DNA from: an uncultured Bacteroidales bacterium
GTDB taxonomy: Bacteria; Bacteroidota; Bacteroidia; Bacteroidales; Bacteroidaceae
DNA length: 6,959 nt
Assembly: GCA_945871755.1 (NCBI GenBank)
Contig: CAMBWV010000050.1
Location: forward strand, 1 to 6,959
Reading direction: 5' to 3'
The translations under genes and the position numbers were made by a program. The notes under the pieces are model-generated. The model saw only the letters and a list, made by a program, of their open reading frames with translations. It was not told the DNA's origin and made no database searches. This document shows positions 1 to 6,621 of this stretch, one piece after another; positions within the stretch are counted from its first letter, which is position 1; every line of letters begins with the position of its first letter.

Positions 1-1542
1 GTCACCTTCGAGGTATTCCTTTCTAAACTTATCCGAAATCCAAGGCATGAAGATGTAGTTCACGTTGATGAGATCGAAGCGATGGCGTGCGCCAGGGTAT
101 TTGGCGTTCTGCCACTTGTAGCCCCAGCCTGCGGTGAGCAAACGGCGGTGGAACTCGGGACGGTTTTGCGAGTTGTAGAGCAAAGTCAGGATGGACGAGG
201 CCTTGAGTTGCTGCTTCTTCTTGTGGGAAATACCTGGGAAGCGGAAAGTGGGAAACTGCAGGCCAACCTCGCCACTATATTCAAGGTAATCCTGACCAGC
301 GTAGCCCTCGAGGCCGCGGATGGCTTCGTAGGCACCACGCAATTTGACCGTGAGGAGTTCCGAACCATGCATAAAGTTGCACCCCGAATAGGTGAGGGCC
401 ACGGCTGCACCGAGGTCGCCCGATGTGTTTGTGCCTTCGAGCGAAAGGCCAAGGGTGTGGGGCTTGTTGGTGCGCACATTGACTTGACAGTCGAGTAGTC
501 CTGGGATGCTATCGACCTTGTCCATTCGCACGGAGGAGAATGCAATGGCAGAGAGTCCGCCCAGTGCGGTGTAGGTGTTTTGTACGAGGGGTTCGCGGTA
601 GAGACTGTCGGCTTGCACATAAAGGTGGCGTCTATAAACGCGGCGGTGCACCTTGATGCGTCCACTATGGAGGAAGTTGAGTGGACCAGCGGTGGTATGT
701 CTGGCGGCTGTATCGTCTGGTTCCACATCTTCGTACACAGTCACCTTGCGGATGCGATAAGTATCGTAGTCTCCCTGCTCCATGAGGCCATCGGGACGGG
801 CAAAATGGAGGGTCAGATTGACGCCTTGCTCATTGAATGTTGTGTCGGCTGTGAAGGAAATGTACTCCTTGTTGAGCATGTAGTAACCCTTGGCGCGCAA
901 GGAGCGAATGATGCGATTGCGCTCCGAAGAGAGCAGGTCGCCTGTGAGCGGAGTGCCGCGGCGGAGCAGGGTGTTGAGGGTGTCAGCCAGTACGTCGGAG
1001 CGCACGCTGTCGTTGTCGAACGTGTAGGACAGGTGGTTGATGTAATAGCGTGGCCCAGGGTGGAGCGTATAGTTGACACGGGTCTTGCGGCCTCGAGTGA
1101 GGGTGTCCGCCTCCACTGTAGCGTGGAGATAACCATTAGCCTGAAGGGCGCTTTGCAACCCTTGGCGGGAATACTCCGTGAGCGAGGGGTTGTAACAAAC
1201 AGGGGCTTCACCCAGACGGCGGATAAAGCGATTCCAACGCTTGGTGCTGTCGCTGCCCGACATATTGTAGAAGCCAAGCGGCACCTTGAAAAGGCTGAAC
1301 CATTTGGCGTTGGGTTCTTGCCGCACATAAATGCGGTAGTCGCCAGGCTTGACGTGCTTATTATCGCTCTTGAGTTGTACCTTATGCAGGAGTGTCTGAC
1401 CTTCGGGCACATGCTTGGTGGACGAACAACCTGTGGAGAGGCTGAGCACAAGTATGGAGACTAGCAGACATACTACGCCCTGTCCGCTCCCCCCACAAAG
1501 GGCAGCGGACAGATACGTGGTATTTAGGTGACGGATCTTCAA
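1..1542 (-). CDS. tamL: TamL-type Omp85 outer-membrane assembly lipoprotein (3' end cut by window edge)
   Basis: The open frame reads without a stop from 1542 to base 1, giving 514 residues. The family inserts or assembles proteins in the outer membrane; TamL is the lipid-anchored Bacteroidota relative of TamA/BamA. A hydrophobic segment (about residues 23-35) ends in STGC with Cys39 as the likely lipidated residue, although Ser at -3 is not the usual lipobox residue. POTRA-like stretches follow (about 50-290), including KWFSLFKVPLGFYNMSG, RWNRFIRRLGEAP and a GYLHATVEAD segment typical of TamL. The barrel begins near residue 360; GTNTSGDLGAAVALTYSG and NFMHGSELL match the first Omp85 strands. 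The family is usually some 750-800 residues, so the last third is missing. No ATG exists between the in-frame stop (1552-1554) and the signal sequence; TTG at 1542 (MKIRHL) or TTG at 1551 must be the start. No tamB lies on the visible side. Family assignment is firm, the start is not. Confidence 0.88.
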   Translation of the reverse strand, partial: MKIRHLNTTYLSAALCGGSGQGVVCLLVSILVLSLSTGCSSTKHVPEGQTLLHKVQLKSDNKHVKPGDYRIYVRQEPNAKWFSLFKVPLGFYNMSGSDSTKRWNRFIRRLGEAPVCYNPSLTEYSRQGLQSALQANGYLHATVEADTLTRGRKTRVNYTLHPGPRYYINHLSYTFDNDSVRSDVLADTLNTLLRRGTPLTGDLLSSERNRIIRSLRAKGYYMLNKEYISFTADTTFNEQGVNLTLHFARPDGLMEQGDYDTYRIRKVTVYEDVEPDDTAARHTTAGPLNFLHSGRIKVHRRVYRRHLYVQADSLYREPLVQNTYTALGGLSAIAFSSVRMDKVDSIPGLLDCQVNVRTNKPHTLGLSLEGTNTSGDLGAAVALTYSGCNFMHGSELLTVKLRGAYEAIRGLEGYAGQDYLEYSGEVGLQFPTFRFPGISHKKKQQLKASSILTLLYNSQNRPEFHRRLLTAGWGYKWQNAKYPGARHRFDLINVNYIFMPWISDKFRKEYLEGD

Positions 1543-1608
1543 GTAGCGCAATTATTAGGAAGAAACCTGAGATTTGTATGCGGCCTCAACGGTGAAACAG
1601 GTTAGTTA

Positions 1609-1638
1609 GATTCTGTCAATTCGTTTGCTTACAGAACC
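1609..1638 (-). terminator. Hairpin behind the lipocalin-like gene; possible weak terminator
   Basis: On the minus strand GGTTCTGT and ACAGAATC form an 8-bp stem with one G-T pair around a 14-base loop. It starts 4 bases after the TAA of the lipocalin-like gene and lies about 65 bases before the tamL start. No run of T follows (next bases TAACTAACC), so it could be an RNA-end or processing hairpin rather than a true intrinsic terminator, or chance. Confidence 0.3.
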
Positions 1639-1642
1639 TACT

Positions 1643-2089
1643 TTACCATTTGCGGAACTCCAACTCGTGATAGTCCGAGTGCAACACCAGACGGCTGTCG
1701 GTAAGCGTCTTGATGGCGTAGGATTCGCGATTATTGTGCAAACCGACTCTGTCGAGATAGGTGGCCGTTTCGTCCATTTCAATGTCCGTATTCATGGAAT
1801 GGACGTACGACTTCGTGATATGCAGGCTGTCACCCTTGACTTGGAATCGGCAGAAAGTGTAGCTCTCGCTGTTGTTGTGTTTATCTTCTGGCGTATAGAT
1901 GCTCAGCAGTTTGAGCTGGAAACTCCAATAAACCTTCCCAATAAGGGCTGGGGTGGGGGCTTCATGGCGAAGGTGCTTGATGCTTGTCATTTGCCATTGC
2001 CCGTCAAGATCACCGTTTTCGGGCATCTTGTCGCAGGCAAAGAGGGTGAAGACTGCGAGGAGGAAGGGGAGGAAGTATTTCGTTCTCAT
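1643..2089 (-). CDS. Lipocalin-like lipoprotein (DUF4847-like)
   Basis: This is a 148-residue protein starting at ATG 2089. Residues 1-18 form a lipoprotein signal peptide (MRTKYFLPF, then a hydrophobic run) with lipobox LFAC and Cys19 as the lipidated residue. The mature part opens with LDGQWQMTSI; Gly30-x-Trp32 is the first-strand GxW signature of lipocalin-like barrels, and the rest alternates polar and hydrophobic residues in about eight short strands up to the end at LEFRKW. Length and layout match small Bacteroidales lipocalin-like lipoproteins (Pfam families such as DUF4847), which have no established ligand. It would sit in the periplasm or on the outer membrane. It lies 37 bases behind the Wzi-family gene and about 100 before tamL, so it is likely co-transcribed with the Wzi gene. 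Fold class is well supported; the exact Pfam family is from memory and the function is unknown. Confidence 0.8.
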   Translation of the reverse strand: MRTKYFLPFLLAVFTLFACDKMPENGDLDGQWQMTSIKHLRHEAPTPALIGKVYWSFQLKLLSIYTPEDKHNNSESYTFCRFQVKGDSLHITKSYVHSMNTDIEMDETATYLDRVGLHNNRESYAIKTLTDSRLVLHSDYHELEFRKW

Positions 2090-2126
2090 GATTCTAGTCG
2101 TTTATGGTCAGAAAAGCAACAGTGAA

Positions 2127-3653
2127 TTATTTGCCAAAGAGGCCCGATTTTGTCACCTTCAGGCTAAAGGCGTTGTTGTCGCCAATCAAGCTGCCGCGGT
2201 CCATAGCCCATGCAGCGGTGAACTGCCAGCCCTTGGCAAAGTGGCCCGTGCGGCTGAATTGCGGACGATAGGAAACTTCGCAAAGGAGACTGGTATTGCG
2301 GCGGATTTCGTCGAAAGGTTTGGCGTAGGTACCCCAGCTCTGCATGAAGCTGGCAAGGACGCGGTAGTCCCAATCCGCTGTAGGCGAGCCCGTGAGGCCG
2401 ACGTGGTGGGCCTTCACACGGTTGGCGCTGAAATTGAGTGCGCCATCAGCGCGATAGAGCGGAGAAACAATCAGCGGATTGCCTATGCCCTGTCCCCAAT
2501 GCTCCCAACCTGCATAGATATTGTGGTTGTAGTAATTGTCCACACCGCTGACTTGGTCGGGAATGACTGAATTCTGGTCGTGATAGACGGGGCCAGCCTG
2601 GTATTTCGTGTACAGGTGCTCATAGACAACCTTGCTAACTACAGGGTTGCGGGGCAGTTCTATCTCTGCGCCAATCATGCCGTCCTTCCATCCGTACTCT
2701 AGGAACATCATAGAATGGTCCTCGAAGAAATGGTCGTAATAGACGCGGGCACGCCAGTTCTTGCCCTTATAGTTGAGGGCGAGGAGCCAACTGCCGAGGG
2801 TGTTGCCCGCTACGTTCGTATAATTTCCATCCGTAGGGTCTCCGCCAAGGCAAAATAGCGCATCAAAAAACGCACGGAAATTTTGTGACATCTTCACGGG
2901 TTGGTTTATCAAGCCTTCACGGTCGTGAACGCGATAACTCGTGCCGCCAAATTGCGTGGCCATCTCAAGACCGCCCTCAAAGGTGAGGGGAAACTTCTTC
3001 TCGTTACCAATGCGCAAGTAACCTGCCTTACTGTGGTAGAGGCCGTTCTTGGAGTAATGGGATCGGGTGTTGCGGGTATATTTCTCCTGCCAATTGCCGT
3101 CTGTCAGCATACCGTAGGAGATATGGCCCTTGATGGCGGCCCAGTTGCTCTTGCCAGTGATGGAGAGGTATTCAGGAATCTCGAAACGCACTTGCGGAAC
3201 GGGACGGGCGTTGATGCCTAAAGTCTGCGAACCGCTACTGAGGCGCGCGTCCTTCATGGCAGGCTGGTCCTCCTTCATACCAATCTGGAAACGAATGGCA
3301 CGATAGTTGGCCTGTAGGTAAGCCTGTGCAGGGAAGAACTTGCTGCCCGTTAGGCCATAGCCGCCTACGAGGTCAATACCATAGCCGTACGTCCAAGGAT
3401 GACGCTTGTCCTTGCGCCCAAGGATTCCTTCGCCTTCCGCCTTGGCACGCAGATAACCGAAGTCGCCACTGACACCAGAGATACCATAACGATTGGCGGT
3501 CATCCACAGCGGTGTTTTGTCGCCAGCAATGACAGCCTCGGCCGAAACCTCATAGTCATGATGAGTAATCGTGTCAGTGGGGTTGGCCTGTGTGGTGGAC
3601 AAACCTAGAAGCCACAAGGCGGGGAGGGAGAATAAGAGTTGGATAGGTTTCAT
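2127..3653 (-). CDS. Capsule assembly Wzi family outer-membrane protein
   Basis: The 508-residue protein begins at ATG 3653 with a signal peptide (MKPIQLLFSLPALWLLGL) and a probable cleavage after TQA at residue 23. An in-frame TTG at 3668 would add five residues that spoil the signal-peptide start and overlap the promoter box, so I reject it. The mature part is rich in aromatic, alternating beta strands, as expected of a large barrel; segments such as TPLWMTANRYG near the N-terminus, GWKDGMIGAEIELPR and YAGWEHWGQGIGNPL fit the Bacteroidales Wzi family (Cap_assemb_Wzi). E. coli Wzi is an outer-membrane lectin that holds capsule at the surface. No capsule polymer genes are visible here, so the role could be in another surface glycan. 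The C-terminus ends LFGK instead of on an aromatic residue. Family call is good, substrate unknown. Confidence 0.82.
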   Translation of the reverse strand: MKPIQLLFSLPALWLLGLSTTQANPTDTITHHDYEVSAEAVIAGDKTPLWMTANRYGISGVSGDFGYLRAKAEGEGILGRKDKRHPWTYGYGIDLVGGYGLTGSKFFPAQAYLQANYRAIRFQIGMKEDQPAMKDARLSSGSQTLGINARPVPQVRFEIPEYLSITGKSNWAAIKGHISYGMLTDGNWQEKYTRNTRSHYSKNGLYHSKAGYLRIGNEKKFPLTFEGGLEMATQFGGTSYRVHDREGLINQPVKMSQNFRAFFDALFCLGGDPTDGNYTNVAGNTLGSWLLALNYKGKNWRARVYYDHFFEDHSMMFLEYGWKDGMIGAEIELPRNPVVSKVVYEHLYTKYQAGPVYHDQNSVIPDQVSGVDNYYNHNIYAGWEHWGQGIGNPLIVSPLYRADGALNFSANRVKAHHVGLTGSPTADWDYRVLASFMQSWGTYAKPFDEIRRNTSLLCEVSYRPQFSRTGHFAKGWQFTAAWAMDRGSLIGDNNAFSLKVTKSGLFGK

Positions 3654-3665
3654 CACAATAGGAGT

Positions 3666-3673
3666 CAAATATA
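3666..3673 (-). promoter_or_regulatory. Bacteroides-type -7 promoter element (TATATTTG) before the Wzi gene
   Basis: On the minus strand TATATTTG matches the Bacteroides -7 consensus TAnnTTTG exactly. It is the only exact match in any intergenic gap of this window. It lies 12 bases before the ATG at 3653, so the 5' leader would be only a few bases. No TTG-type -33 box is seen at the usual distance, where the yigZ stop codon and its hairpin lie. The flanking bases are AT-rich, so a chance match is possible. Confidence 0.35.
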
Positions 3674-3678
3674 AATAT

Positions 3679-3694
3679 AGGAAAGCGGTTTCCT
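3679..3694 (-). terminator. Compact hairpin fused to the yigZ stop codon; possible weak terminator
   Basis: AGGAAA-CCGC-TTTCCT on the minus strand forms a perfect 6-bp stem with a four-base loop. Its first base is the last A of the yigZ TAA stop codon. It is followed by TATATTTATATTTG, which is T-rich but not an uninterrupted T run. It separates yigZ from the Wzi gene and directly abuts the putative Wzi promoter box. Only two G-C pairs close the stem, so strong termination is doubtful. Confidence 0.35.
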
Positions 3695-4341
3695 TATGCG
3701 TTTAATTCGTCGCTGACGCTTTCTTTGTCGTTTTCTTTTTCACTGTCCAGCCAGCGCAGCGTGTGAATCTTCGAGAGGCGTTGGCGCAGGCTGTCTGCTT
3801 CGCCAGTGCGAATCTCGGCCGTCAGGGTCATTCCCTCGGCTGTATAGTCAGGCGGAAGGAGCTGACCGCCAGCATCGCGCACCCAGCGCATCGCCAGGTC
3901 GGCTTCGGTGTAGGGAATGTCGAAGGTCAACTGCGTGGTTACGATGCACTCTTGCGTCTCGGCAGCATCCAAGGCCAATACTGTTGCTTCCTTGTAGGCG
4001 GCAATCAGGCCAGGCGTGCCGAGTTTAATGCCACCGAAGTAACGTACCACTATCACCACACAGCGCGTCAGTCCCTTGCTGCGGATTATACCGAGAATGG
4101 GTTTGCCTGCCGTACCCGAGGGTTCGCCGTCATCGTTGACGCGCGTGATTTCTCCTTCAAAGCCAAGCACCCAAGCGTAGCAAACGTGGCGAGCATCGTA
4201 ATATTTCTTCTTGTATTCTGCAACGACAGATTTAGCCGTTTCCTCATTTTCCACGTGATGTGCGAAGGCAAGGAAACGACTACGTTTTTCGGTAAATACC
4301 GCTTCGCTAGAACCAACTATGGTTGTGTAGGTATCTGTCAT
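3694..4341 (-). CDS. yigZ: YigZ/IMPACT family protein (UPF0029)
   Basis: This is a 215-residue soluble protein from ATG 4341. The N-terminal UPF0029/IMPACT domain (about residues 10-120) carries the family motifs KRSRF (19-23), YDARHVCYAWVLG (48-60), NDDGEPSGTAGKPIL (69-83) and VRYFGGIKLGTPGL (99-112). A C-terminal DUF1949-like ferredoxin-fold domain occupies about 135-198. Length is close to the E. coli YigZ length of about 205. The eukaryotic relative IMPACT inhibits the kinase GCN2; the bacterial role is unsettled, with nucleic-acid or nucleotide binding suggested. The last 15 residues form a charged tail (EKENDKESVSDELNA) beyond the usual domain end. The upstream gap of about 60 bases holds a GATTTTTG stretch that is one base off the TAnnTTTG promoter consensus, so separate transcription is possible but weakly supported. 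Confidence 0.92.
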   Translation of the reverse strand: MTDTYTTIVGSSEAVFTEKRSRFLAFAHHVENEETAKSVVAEYKKKYYDARHVCYAWVLGFEGEITRVNDDGEPSGTAGKPILGIIRSKGLTRCVVIVVRYFGGIKLGTPGLIAAYKEATVLALDAAETQECIVTTQLTFDIPYTEADLAMRWVRDAGGQLLPPDYTAEGMTLTAEIRTGEADSLRQRLSKIHTLRWLDSEKENDKESVSDELNA

Positions 4342-4376
4342 GCGGAGAATATTGCTCCAAAAATCAAACGGAGTTC

Positions 4377-4395
4377 CTTATATATATGGTATAAG
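4377..4395. repeat. AT-rich inverted repeat between the MaoC-like gene and yigZ
   Basis: CTTATA and TATAAG are perfect inverted 6-mers around the seven bases TATATGG. The element lies 9 to 27 bases behind the stop of the MaoC-like frame and about 36 bases before the yigZ ATG. Only one G-C pair is in the stem, so the hairpin would be weak. It could be a protein-binding palindrome or chance in an AT-rich gap. Confidence 0.2.
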
Positions 4396-4403
4396 CAGCG
4401 AGC

Positions 4404-4864
4404 CTATTCGAAATGATAGAGGAAGGTGGCCACACCTGTCAGCGCAGGTTTGCGCTCATCCTTGATGTCGATGGAGAACTTGATTTCTACTTTGCAGATG
4501 CCGCGGAGGTTGGCGATGCTTTCGAGCTTTGTGCTAAGACGAACGCTCTGACCGCTCTTGACGGCCTGACCGAATCGCATCTTGTCCATACCATAGTTGA
4601 CCAGCATCTTGATATTGTTCACCTGGATAATCTGTTCCCAAAGGTAAGGCAGGAGGGAGAGCGTCAGATAACCGTGAACGATAGTTGTACCAAAGGGACC
4701 TCCTTTGCGCGTTCCTGGTCCACGTGAATCCACTGGTGGTCCAGCGAAGCGTCGGCGAAAAGGTTGATGCGGTCTTGGTCCACCTGCAACCAATCTGACT
4801 GTCCGAGGGGCTGACCAAGGTATTTCTCAAATTCTTCGTAGGAGTTGATGATTAACTTTTCCAT
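4404..4864 (-). pseudogene. MaoC/NodN-like (R)-specific enoyl hydratase-type gene with a -1 frameshift
   Basis: Two overlapping frames together encode one hot-dog-fold hydratase. The first runs from ATG 4864 (MEKLIINSYEEFEKYLGQ) through the catalytic stretch FADASLDHQWIHVDQERAK; Asp42 and His47 are five residues apart, as in the catalytic pair of Rv0130/NodN-type MaoC proteins. After Lys54 this frame goes off into VPLVQLSF and stops at residue 66. The frame resuming at 4700 gives GPFGTTIVHGYLTLSL, the second conserved MaoC motif, and ends with FLYHFE at TAG 4404. Rejoining them by adding one base in GAGGTCCC (4695-4702) gives about 153 residues, the normal family length. Such proteins hydrate trans-2-enoyl-CoA, though NodN-like members often lack a known substrate. 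The rest of the gene shows no decay, so this is either a very recent mutation or a missed G in the sequence. It lies 40 bases behind the repeat-bearing membrane protein gene. Confidence 0.85.
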
Positions 4865-4904
4865 ATTGCTCGATTTTTATGAAGGGTTATTTGGAATGTA
4901 GATA

Positions 4905-5537
4905 CTACCAAATGGCAATGGTGTCTGATAACGCGCCATGGATTTGTGCTTGAAAAAAGGCGGAGTCAGCCATCATTTCACGCTGGCGTGCCTCTGCTTC
5001 GTGCAGGGAATCAATAGCAAGGGCGGCAGCCATTGCATATTCACCATCGGGATGCAACTGCTGATAGCCAGACAGCGAGGCTATGGTCATACGGCGACAA
5101 GCACTCACCCAGTCGAGCGAGTCAATCTTGTGAATACACAGCACGTAGTATTCGCTCTCCGTATCAGGGAAATTGTTGAGGAATTGTCGGAAATTCTGCG
5201 GGTTCTGCGAATCACAGATATTGTGCCAAGTGGCATGAAGGCGGCGCAATGTGGCCAAACGCTCCATCACCTCAGCACGGTGTAGGCTATTGGGATAACG
5301 CTCCAAGAAGGCTTCAAAGTCAGCAGTATTATAATTCTTGCCAGTGAGCACTGCATAGTCGCGCTCTTCCTGGTCTGCCGCTTGTTGGCGTTCATACCAT
5401 ATATAGCCACCGACTCCGCCGGCACCGAGAAGGAGCAACAAAAATCCAATCAAACAGCCGATAAGGGGGGCCTTGCTTTTCTTCTTACGAGTTGGGCGAT
5501 TATTGGGTTTTGTGCTTGGTCTATTTACTTCACTCAT
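4905..5537 (-). CDS. Single-pass membrane protein with three TPR-like repeats
   Basis: I do not recognise a named family. The 210-residue protein starts at ATG 5537 with a Pro/Asn/Lys-rich cytoplasmic tail (residues 1-23, including RKKKSK) and then one membrane segment (about 25-48, Leu- and Gly-rich). The basic tail predicts that the C-terminal 160 residues face the periplasm. That part is helical and shows three related units of about 40 residues: FLERYPNSLHRAEVMERL (77-94), FLNNFPDTESEYYVLCIHKI (119-138) and YQQLHPDGEYAMAAALAI (158-175). Each has an aromatic or His before Pro at 82, 124 and 163, with helix-forming sequence after it, as in degenerate TPR or YfiO-like scaffolds. This suggests protein-protein binding in the periplasm. 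The gene follows murB by 46 bases, so a link to envelope growth is possible but is inference from context only. Confidence 0.75.
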   Translation of the reverse strand: MSEVNRPSTKPNNRPTRKKKSKAPLIGCLIGFLLLLLGAGGVGGYIWYERQQAADQEERDYAVLTGKNYNTADFEAFLERYPNSLHRAEVMERLATLRRLHATWHNICDSQNPQNFRQFLNNFPDTESEYYVLCIHKIDSLDWVSACRRMTIASLSGYQQLHPDGEYAMAAALAIDSLHEAEARQREMMADSAFFQAQIHGALSDTIAIW

Positions 5538-5562
5538 GAATGGGGTAGGTTAAGAGAATAAT

Positions 5563-5584
5563 AGGAGAGGTAAACGCTTCTCCT
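5563..5584 (-). terminator. Hairpin fused to the murB stop codon; possible weak terminator
   Basis: On the minus strand AGGAGA and TCTCCT pair as a 6-bp stem around a ten-base loop. The first base is the last A of the murB TAA stop codon. The bases that follow (ATTATTCTCTT) are T-rich but interrupted. Sixteen bases further on, the next gene's region begins, so partial termination or 3'-end protection between murB and the membrane protein gene is possible. Confidence 0.3.
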
Positions 5585-6606
5585 TAAATAAAAATGGCTT
5601 CGGGATGAAGCTGAATGCCAAACTTATTGAACACGTCGCGCTGAATCGTTTCGGACAGTCGCACGATGTCTGCGCCAGTAGCTCCTCCGTGGTTGACAAG
5701 AACGAGAGCCTGAAGTGCATAGACACCAGCAGGCCCGAGACGCTTACCTTTCCATCCGCATTGGTCAATAAGCCAGCCCGCGGAAAGTTTAACGCCCGCT
5801 AGGGCAGGGTAGTGCGGCATATTCGGATAGAGGGCCTGAAGTTTGTCGAAAGTTTCCTGCGGTACGATTGGATTCATAAAGAAACTGCCCGCACTGCCGA
5901 TTTCTGCGGGTTCAGGTAGTTTGGCTTTGCGCACTTCAATAATTATCTGTCGCAGTTCGTCCGCTGTCAGTTCGTCCATTTTCACAGAACGGCGCTCCAG
6001 TTCACGCAGTAGTCCTGCATACACAAGCACAGGACGGAACGTGCGACGCAATCGATAAGTAACGTGGGTGATAATGTAGCGTCCTCGCACACCCTCTTCC
6101 TTGAAAATGCTGTGACGATAGGCGTAGTGGCATTCGTCGCGCTGAAAGGTTTTGGTGCTTCCATCGGTTGAGTCAATGGTTGTCACGCTTTGGATAGAAT
6201 CAGCTGCCTCGCTGCCGTAGGCTCCGATATTTTGAACGGCCGAAGCACCCACCTCGCCTGGAATATACGAGAGGTTCTCCAGGCCGTAATAGCCATGGCG
6301 GAGCGTCCATTCCACAAAATTGTCCCAACAGATGCCTGCGCCTGCCGTGACGAGTACATCCTCTTCGCCATCTTCTGCAACCTCAATACCACTGATGACA
6401 CTATGAAGTATGGTGCCAGGATAGTCAGTGGTGAAGAGCAGATTGCTTCCACCGCCAATTTGCATCCAAGGTTCGTTGCTAGCAATGAGGGTGGGAAGTA
6501 TCTGGCGCAATTCTTCAGTATTGCTATACTCTATGAAGCGCTTGCAATGGGCAGAGATGCCGAAGGTATTGTGCTGTTGAAGGTTGAAATGTTCGTAAGT
6601 GAGCAT
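5584..6606 (-). CDS. murB: UDP-N-acetylenolpyruvoylglucosamine reductase, type I MurB
   Basis: MurB reduces UDP-GlcNAc-enolpyruvate to UDP-MurNAc with NADPH and bound FAD, the second committed step of cytoplasmic peptidoglycan precursor synthesis. The 340-residue protein from ATG 6606 has the length of E. coli MurB (342). FAD-binding motifs are GGGSNLLF (51-58), YIPGEVGASAVQNIGAYG (114-131) and the NTFGI start (13-17). By alignment from memory with E. coli, Arg164 in YAYRHSIFK matches Arg159, Tyr196 in PVLVYAGL matches the substrate-loop Tyr190, Ser241 in GSAGSFFMNP matches the proton donor Ser229, and Glu336 in LHPEAIFI matches Glu325. The Tyr loop and third-domain insert place it in type I. 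E. coli has Lys where this protein has Met244 in FFMNP. It starts 15 bases behind the upstream gene's stop, so the two are almost surely co-transcribed. All catalytic residues are present. Confidence 0.97.
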   Translation of the reverse strand: MLTYEHFNLQQHNTFGISAHCKRFIEYSNTEELRQILPTLIASNEPWMQIGGGSNLLFTTDYPGTILHSVISGIEVAEDGEEDVLVTAGAGICWDNFVEWTLRHGYYGLENLSYIPGEVGASAVQNIGAYGSEAADSIQSVTTIDSTDGSTKTFQRDECHYAYRHSIFKEEGVRGRYIITHVTYRLRRTFRPVLVYAGLLRELERRSVKMDELTADELRQIIIEVRKAKLPEPAEIGSAGSFFMNPIVPQETFDKLQALYPNMPHYPALAGVKLSAGWLIDQCGWKGKRLGPAGVYALQALVLVNHGGATGADIVRLSETIQRDVFNKFGIQLHPEAIFI

Positions 6607-6621
6607 AAGGATAATTCGGAC

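Noticed and set aside
813..1451. A 212-codon minus-strand open frame rich in Ser, Thr, Arg and Ala
   Set aside because: It is out of frame with tamL on the same strand, and its Ser/Thr/Arg/Ala-rich sequence has no domain features.
580..1464. A 294-codon plus-strand open frame, with another at 82-498, opposite tamL
   Set aside because: Both lie antisense to the well-supported tamL frame, have no recognisable motifs, and have the composition expected of a codon-position shadow. The minus-strand frame shows clear Omp85 family sequence through the same bases.
1564..1603. Inverted 6-mers AACCTG and CAGGTT in the gap before tamL
   Set aside because: The arms are 28 bases apart, do not extend beyond six pairs, and overlap no other signal; chance is likely.
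1953..2570. A 205-codon plus-strand frame spanning the junction of the lipocalin-like and Wzi-family genes
   Set aside because: It overlaps two supported genes antisense, crosses their intergenic gap, and lacks any family-like motif.
3654..3668. An upstream TTG start that would extend the Wzi-family protein by five residues
   Set aside because: ATG 3653 gives a clean signal peptide starting MKPIQLLF, and the TTG overlaps the best promoter match.
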